Shown: positions 3,728-7,318 of the stretch, piece by piece
Position numbering within the stretch: the first letter of the stretch is position 1
Layout: every line of letters starts with the position of its first letter
DNA from: CAYJPA01 sp964371945
GTDB lineage: Bacteria; Chloroflexota; Chloroflexia; Thermomicrobiales; UBA6265
Length of the DNA: 7,318 nt
Assembly (NCBI GenBank): GCA_964371945.1
Contig: CAYJPA010000139.1
Coordinates: 1 to 7,318 of the forward strand
Direction: 5' to 3'
Notes under the pieces: model-generated
Told to the model about the DNA's origin: nothing
What the model saw: the letters and a program-made list of their open reading frames with translations, nothing else
Databases searched by the model: none
Position numbers and translations under genes: made by a program

Positions 3728-5901
3728 TGAGCGATCGGCCGATCTCTCGCCGCCAGCGGTCGCAGACCGACCCCCATCCGTCGCAGGTCGACGAGGTGGC
3801 GGTTTCCGCACCCCTGAATGCGCAAGAGACGACCAGCCTTGCGGTCACCCCCACGGCAACACGAAGCGGCGATGACACGCGACGCCGCGGCTGGTTCTGG
3901 CACTGGAACAGCATCGTCACCCAGTACGCTCCCCTCATCGGCCTGAAAGGCGTTGGGTTATTGAACTCCTATACCGTCTGGACAGACCGGCGAGAAGAGT
4001 CTCCGCACCGCGGGTTCGCATTTCCCTCCCAACAAAGCGAGGCCGATTTCTATGGCGAGGATCGCGCCGAATTGATCACCATCAACAAGATCCTGGTCGC
4101 GCTCGACTTGATCGAGATCCGCAAGGAGATGGTGCTGCGGGTCGACGAGCAAGGCCGGCGCTGGAAGGTTCCGCACAACTTCTATCGAGTCAAGGACCAC
4201 AGCGACGGATCGAGCTTGACCAGTAGAGACGTGTTGAAGGTCGCGGAGCTCGCCGATCGCGATCAGACGGTCTACCGCTATGTGCGTCGAGTCTTTTCGC
4301 CCCGCTTCTCCGCGATCGACCGTGACAACGTGTGGGTTTCCATACTGGACGAGGTGCGTCAAGCCGACGTCTGGCAGCGCCTTGCCGCGAAGGCGTTGAA
4401 GGACGAAACCCGGGCCTCCGACCGCACGAGGGCCGGCCACGCGGCTCGCAAGAGCGCTTTTCTCTTGCCCGAAAGCGGTGACAACCCGACACCTCAAGCG
4501 ACAGTAAATGACAGTGGGGGTGATCGCAAGAGCAGGCGCTCGACAACCTCTGTTGAACCAACCAACAATGGTTTCGAGGCGGATGTTGCACCGATCAACA
4601 ATGGTTTGACGTCCGATTCTGAGACCTTCGTTGACCAGACCAACGACGGTGACTCGACCGATGTTGACCAGACCAACAGGACGTATAACGAATATCTGTT
4701 AACTACTACGACGACAACAGGAACTGGTTCAAAACGACGTGATTCAGGCACAAAACCAGGGTACCTTGACGGGGGGGAGACCGGCAGTCACAGACCTGTG
4801 ACAGGACGCGAAAACCTTGTCACAGGTGTTGCCGGCAATGGACCAGCAGGTCAAACAGCGCCCTCGGATCTTCCGGGTGAGAACCGGGCGGTGCAGGCAT
4901 TCGAAGACGCGAATGGACGCCGTGCGACTGTCGCTGAGCGAACGCTTTTGCGGCGACTGTCGGAACGATTCGATTCGTGCGCGCGGTCGCGAGGCACACC
5001 TGAACTTGCAACGGGCTGGGATTGGGTGACGGCCGGTATCTACGAGGCCGTTGAGGCAGGAAGCACCTTCGTGGCTCCCCGCCGGTTGCGAGAGATCCTC
5101 TCGCGATGGGAACGAGACGGATTGCCGGGAATGGAGAACCGGGACGATCCCCCGCCTTTTACTCAACGTGGAAGCGATCACACGGAGCGTCAGGCCCCTC
5201 TCGTCGACGCCCATGTGCCCGGCTTCGATCTCCCGCATGGATTCAGTAGCCGGAAGACGTGGGAATTCACGGTCTCGTTGCTCGGCGTGGCGCTCGAAGC
5301 ATCGCGCCTCGCTGAACTGGTCGACGGCAGCGCGATCGTCGGGTACCGTGACGACGAGGTAACCATATCGGTGCCGCGGTTCGCACAGGCGGAGCGGATG
5401 TGTGGGGAGTATAAGGAGCTGGTCGAACGAAAATTGAGCGAGGCGATGCGACGGCCGGTTCGGCTCGCGGTGCTTGTCAGTGAACCGATTGATGTTGAAC
5501 AGAGACCAAACCAGAAGGTACAAGATCGCGTCACCGTGGAATCGGATCCGGAGACGCCGATCTTCATCGTTCCAGAATGTGGGTTGCCAAGCACCCAGGT
5601 GTGGGCGGCCGTGATCGATGAGGTGATCGCGATTGGCGATGTCAGCCGGGCAAATGTCGACACCTGGCTGCGCTCGACTCGATTGATCGGCCGAGGACCT
5701 GGCGGGAGCTTGATCGTGGGAACCGCGCACGCACTTGCCCAACGCCGGATCGAATCGAGGTTCGCGTCGCCGCTGGCGACGGCGGCCGCGGCAATCGTTG
5801 GCGCAGAACGTCCGCTGGAGTTCGTGATCGCCCGAGACTGGCTGATGTCCAATCACTACCTCTTCGAAGAACAAGCTCCGGATGAGGCTGGAGTGGCGTA
5901 A
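3727..5901 (+). CDS. Plasmid-type replication initiator: winged helix, DnaD-like domain, two DnaA-N-like modules
   Basis: From the ATG at 3727 the product has 724 residues. Residues about 55-157 look like an initiator winged helix (WFWHWNSIVTQYAPLIG, then FAFPSQQSEADFYGED...ITINKILVALDLIEI), which should bind origin DNA. Residues about 225-385 are a disordered linker with four V-x-P/Q-T/I-N motifs and a run of six threonines. Residues about 386-468 resemble a DnaD helicase-loading domain, ending LREILSRWERDGLPG. Residues about 510-586 and 622-704 each resemble DnaA domain I, which contacts the replicative helicase; the second keeps VDTWLRSTRLIG and LIVGTAHALA. No AAA+ or DnaA DNA-binding domain is present. 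A TTG at 3643 would add 28 unstructured residues, but TGATG coupling to the leader favours 3727. The initiator role is inferred from domains and the internal repeats. Confidence 0.72.
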   Translation: MSDRPISRRQRSQTDPHPSQVDEVAVSAPLNAQETTSLAVTPTATRSGDDTRRRGWFWHWNSIVTQYAPLIGLKGVGLLNSYTVWTDRREESPHRGFAFPSQQSEADFYGEDRAELITINKILVALDLIEIRKEMVLRVDEQGRRWKVPHNFYRVKDHSDGSSLTSRDVLKVAELADRDQTVYRYVRRVFSPRFSAIDRDNVWVSILDEVRQADVWQRLAAKALKDETRASDRTRAGHAARKSAFLLPESGDNPTPQATVNDSGGDRKSRRSTTSVEPTNNGFEADVAPINNGLTSDSETFVDQTNDGDSTDVDQTNRTYNEYLLTTTTTTGTGSKRRDSGTKPGYLDGGETGSHRPVTGRENLVTGVAGNGPAGQTAPSDLPGENRAVQAFEDANGRRATVAERTLLRRLSERFDSCARSRGTPELATGWDWVTAGIYEAVEAGSTFVAPRRLREILSRWERDGLPGMENRDDPPPFTQRGSDHTERQAPLVDAHVPGFDLPHGFSSRKTWEFTVSLLGVALEASRLAELVDGSAIVGYRDDEVTISVPRFAQAERMCGEYKELVERKLSEAMRRPVRLAVLVSEPIDVEQRPNQKVQDRVTVESDPETPIFIVPECGLPSTQVWAAVIDEVIAIGDVSRANVDTWLRSTRLIGRGPGGSLIVGTAHALAQRRIESRFASPLATAAAAIVGAERPLEFVIARDWLMSNHYLFEEQAPDEAGVA
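4551..4683 (+). repeat. Four iteron-like repeats, core GTTG-N7-CAAC
   Basis: Copies lie at 4551-4572, 4584-4605, 4629-4650 and 4662-4683. All share GTTG, seven bases, CAAC. Copies 3 and 4 are identical over GTTGACCAGACCAAC, while copies 1 and 2 share CAACAATGGTTT. Start-to-start spacing is 33, 45 and 33 bases. GTTG...CAAC gives each copy internal dyad symmetry. They encode VEPTNNG, VAPINNG, VDQTNDG and VDQTNRT in the initiator linker. The conserved dyad within a disordered linker suggests selection on DNA, as for origin iterons. Confidence 0.65.
4683..4710. other. AT-rich stretch next to the iterons, candidate DNA-unwinding element
   Basis: These 28 bases (GTATAACGAATATCTGTTAA and on) are about 68 percent AT within a GC-rich gene and begin exactly where the fourth iteron ends. 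They include GTTAAC. An AT-rich segment directly beside iterons is the usual layout of a melted origin region. Its function is inferred from position and composition only. Confidence 0.5.
4787..4826. repeat. Three GTCACAG motifs in inverted arrangement
   Basis: GTCACAG (4787-4793) faces CTGTGAC (4796-4802) across two bases, and GTCACAGG (4819-4826) faces CCTGTGAC (4795-4802) across sixteen. All are perfect. They lie about 80 bases beyond the AT-rich stretch, after a run of seven G (4771-4777). They may be a second class of protein-binding site in the suspected internal origin. Confidence 0.5.
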
Positions 5902-5918
5902 CGGGGTGTATTTCCCCG
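5902..5918 (+). terminator. Hairpin directly after the replication gene
   Basis: CGGGG (5902-5906) and CCCCG (5914-5918) pair around TGTATTT immediately after the TAA stop. The stem is only five G-C pairs and no T-run follows, so termination would be inefficient or need Rho. This is the best terminator candidate for the gene. Confidence 0.3.
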
Positions 5919-6445
5919 CCTCATGGAGATCACGCTAAGGACATGCACGCGGACTCGAGATGACTCAAGACTTGTCGTTCCTGTCAGAAATCACCGTAAC
6001 GCGGAGGCTCTGTACCGCGCAGGTCTCTCCGGGTCAGGCAACCTTGTCCATGGACACATCGTCGAGCTCCGGAACGACGCATTCGTACGGAGCCCAATTC
6101 CCACGGGCGGTCGCGAGACGAGCAACTCCGAAACGACTCGGCTTAGACTGATGCGCATGCCGCACGTATTCCCCCACCCCTGCCTAAACGTTGGAGTAGG
6201 GAACAAACCCGGCGATCTTGAGCGCCGGAAAGCGACACAATACCGCGGACAATCGTTAACTCTCTTTGTTGTCCGCATGGCTGCCTTTGAACTCGTGCCC
6301 GGATACCCAGGAAACGTCCGGCGTTCCCTAATCTTTCCTTCAGGTTTCGCTCATACGATGGTCAAGGTGGCGATTGATTTGCCAGCGCGGCTATGTCTCA
6401 GGGAGATCCCGAACGCCAGACGCCGTCGCGAACAGGGAGGCTCAC
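5919..6445. other. Gene-poor region between the replication gene and the Crp-family gene
   Basis: No gene is convincingly supported in these roughly 530 bases. The stretch looks less GC-rich than the flanking genes. Two clear dyads are present: a 6-bp stem CCGGCG/CGCCGG at 6209-6228, and an 8-bp inverted repeat GCGGACAA/TTGTCCGC at 6245-6276 with a 16-base spacer containing GTTAAC. The start of the regulator gene is marked by GGGAGG at 6435-6440. No clean -35/-10 pair was found. Decayed coding sequence cannot be excluded. Confidence 0.5.
6245..6276. promoter_or_regulatory. 8-bp inverted repeat upstream of the Crp-family regulator
   Basis: GCGGACAA and TTGTCCGC are perfectly complementary and separated by 16 bases. 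The element lies 170 bases before the regulator start. It may be an operator, possibly for autoregulation, or a weak RNA hairpin. It does not match the classic TGTGA-N6-TCACA or TTGAT-N4-ATCAA sites of Crp or Fnr. Confidence 0.35.
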
Positions 6446-7270
6446 ATGGGAACGTCAAAATTTGCGGCGAGCGAAAGCCGATCGGCCCGCACGCTCACGA
6501 TGCGAGCCACGGCCGTCGCACCGCGACAGGCCGTTGTCACTGAGCAGCATGTCGGTTGGGACCGAAAAAACGGTTCGAGCTCACGATCTGCCGCCCCTTC
6601 CCCCGAGAAATCCTCCGGCACGAGCTCATTTTCGTTGCCCCGCGGCCAGCGACTTCCATTGAACGGGGCGCCGAGCGATCCGGTCACCGTCGTTCAATCT
6701 GGATGGATTGCACTGTTCAAGGCGCTTCCTGGAAATCGCTCGATCTGCATCGGTCTGCTCGGACCGGGTGACCTCTTTTTCCACGAACGATCCTGCGTCG
6801 CCGACGAGATCACCGCGGAATCATTAGTCGATTCAGTCATGCTGCGCGAGGATTTCCAGCGGCTGGTCGGTGTACTTAGTGGATCGCCTCCGCTGGTGCA
6901 AGCGGCACTGGTTAGCCTTCGCCGCCAGGCGACGGATATGCAGGATCTCATCTCCCGGGTGCTTTCACGGGATATCACGCTCCGGATCGCAGCGGTGCTG
7001 CTCAACTTGTCGAATCGGTTTGGCAAAGCGAACCAGGACGGCACGACCGCGATCGGCATCCCGGTTGCCCACAAGATGCTGGCCCGGATGATCGGCTCCA
7101 ACCGTGTCACCGTCACCCGAGTCATGACCGAAATGCGAGACGCGGGAATGGTTTGGGCGCCAGGGCGCAACCGGATCGTGGTCGATCGCGGTAAGTTGCA
7201 GGCCTATTTGAGTGGGGATACGGAGTCCACCGCTACTGTAGTGTCCCTAGCATCGCCTTACCGCGATTGA
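6446..7270 (+). CDS. Crp/Fnr-family transcriptional regulator
   Basis: The 274-residue product has a disordered Ser/Arg-rich N-terminus (1-62), a cNMP-binding-type beta fold (about 66-145) with VQSGWIALFKAL and the turn GLLGPGDLFF, a long dimerisation helix (about 147-172), and a winged helix (about 205-250). The helix-turn-helix reads VAHKMLARMIGSNRVTVTRVMTEMRDAGMV. The usual RxS/TA phosphate-binding cassette of cAMP receptors is not evident, and no N-terminal Cys cluster of Fnr type is seen, so the ligand is unknown. GGGAGG five bases upstream fixes the ATG at 6446; a longer form from 6374 lacks such a site. The last ten or so residues (ATVVSLASPYRD) are encoded by what looks like the end of an IS630-type element, so the native C-terminus has probably been replaced. 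The DNA-binding domain is intact. Confidence 0.85.
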   Translation: MGTSKFAASESRSARTLTMRATAVAPRQAVVTEQHVGWDRKNGSSSRSAAPSPEKSSGTSSFSLPRGQRLPLNGAPSDPVTVVQSGWIALFKALPGNRSICIGLLGPGDLFFHERSCVADEITAESLVDSVMLREDFQRLVGVLSGSPPLVQAALVSLRRQATDMQDLISRVLSRDITLRIAAVLLNLSNRFGKANQDGTTAIGIPVAHKMLARMIGSNRVTVTRVMTEMRDAGMVWAPGRNRIVVDRGKLQAYLSGDTESTATVVSLASPYRD

Positions 7271-7318
7271 CCTTCTCCACGATCTCGGACGCTGACTTCG
7301 TCCACACGAACGGGTTCG
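7233..7318 (-). mobile_element. 3' end of an IS630-type transposase gene, cut by the window edge
   Basis: On the minus strand the last 27 codons read NPFVWTKSASEIVEKVNRGK and then seven more residues before TAG (7233-7235). The phrase pFVWTKsA-EI-eKV is the usual extreme C-terminus of IS630/Tc1-mariner-type DDE transposases. The catalytic domain lies beyond the right edge. The gene converges on, and overlaps by 38 bases, the Crp-family gene. The IS end should lie close to 7230-7245, where CACTACAGTAG reads outward; a TA dinucleotide target would fit this family. Confidence 0.7.

Noticed and set aside
4551..4683. CRISPR array
   Set aside because: Only four imperfect short repeats with spacers of about 11 and 23 bases, all inside an open coding frame and with no cas genes.
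4744..5874. 376-codon minus-strand frame opposite the replication gene
   Set aside because: Composition is that of an antisense shadow (rich in Arg, His, Cys), with no domain or start signal. The plus strand has clear domains throughout.
6374..6445. Upstream ATG extending the Crp-family protein by 24 residues
   Set aside because: No ribosome-binding site, whereas ATG at 6446 has GGGAGG at five bases.
5923..6543. 206-codon plus-strand frame after the replication gene
   Set aside because: It has no ribosome-binding site and no recognisable domain, is rich in Arg, and runs 98 bases into the well-supported Crp-family gene in another frame. Probably chance or decayed sequence.
1..7318. DnaA boxes (TTATCCACA type) marking a conventional origin
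   Set aside because: No clear match seen on either strand by eye.

Overview
The window is GC-rich, roughly 60 percent by eye, and looks like accessory DNA from a Chloroflexota bacterium, most likely of the Thermomicrobia/Sphaerobacter type. That placement is inference. It rests on codon style, on a proline-rich single-pass membrane protein whose C-terminal domain resembles proteins I associate with Thermomicrobiales, and on a replication protein joining DnaD-like and DnaA-N-like modules. Insertion-sequence ends lie at both edges: a repeat-bearing IS-like terminus at 1-42 and the 3' end of an IS630-type transposase gene at 7233-7318. The segment may therefore be part of a plasmid or genomic island framed by IS elements.

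Layout. At 121-1224 (minus) is a membrane-anchored protein with an extracytoplasmic C-terminal domain. At 1225-1666 is a gene-free regulatory region with dyads, a direct repeat and a good sigma70-type promoter. At 1667-3313 is a tight plus-strand operon: a small MerR-type DNA-binding protein, an ExeA/TnsC-like AAA+ ATPase, and a probable ribbon-helix-helix protein. Its reading frames are joined by ATGA overlaps, either directly or through very short ORFs. At 3314-3625 is a second structured non-coding region. A 33-codon leader ORF (3626-3727) then overlaps, as TGATG, the start of a large replication initiator (3727-5901). At 5902-6445 I see hairpins but no convincing gene. At 6446-7270 is a Crp/Fnr-family regulator whose last codons appear to come from the end of the neighbouring IS630-type element.

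The central reading is an undescribed-looking replication/maintenance module. The initiator has an N-terminal winged helix, a linker whose DNA carries four GTTG-N7-CAAC iteron-like repeats followed by an AT-rich stretch and GTCACAG dyads, a DnaD-like domain, and two successive DnaA domain-I-like modules. An origin inside the initiator gene, encoded in the linker, recalls the arrangement in phage lambda O. The initiator has no ATPase domain of its own. The adjacent operon encodes a stand-alone AAA+ ATPase with two small DNA-binding proteins, which could serve in helicase loading, partition or transposition targeting. No ParA, relaxase or complete transposase is visible.
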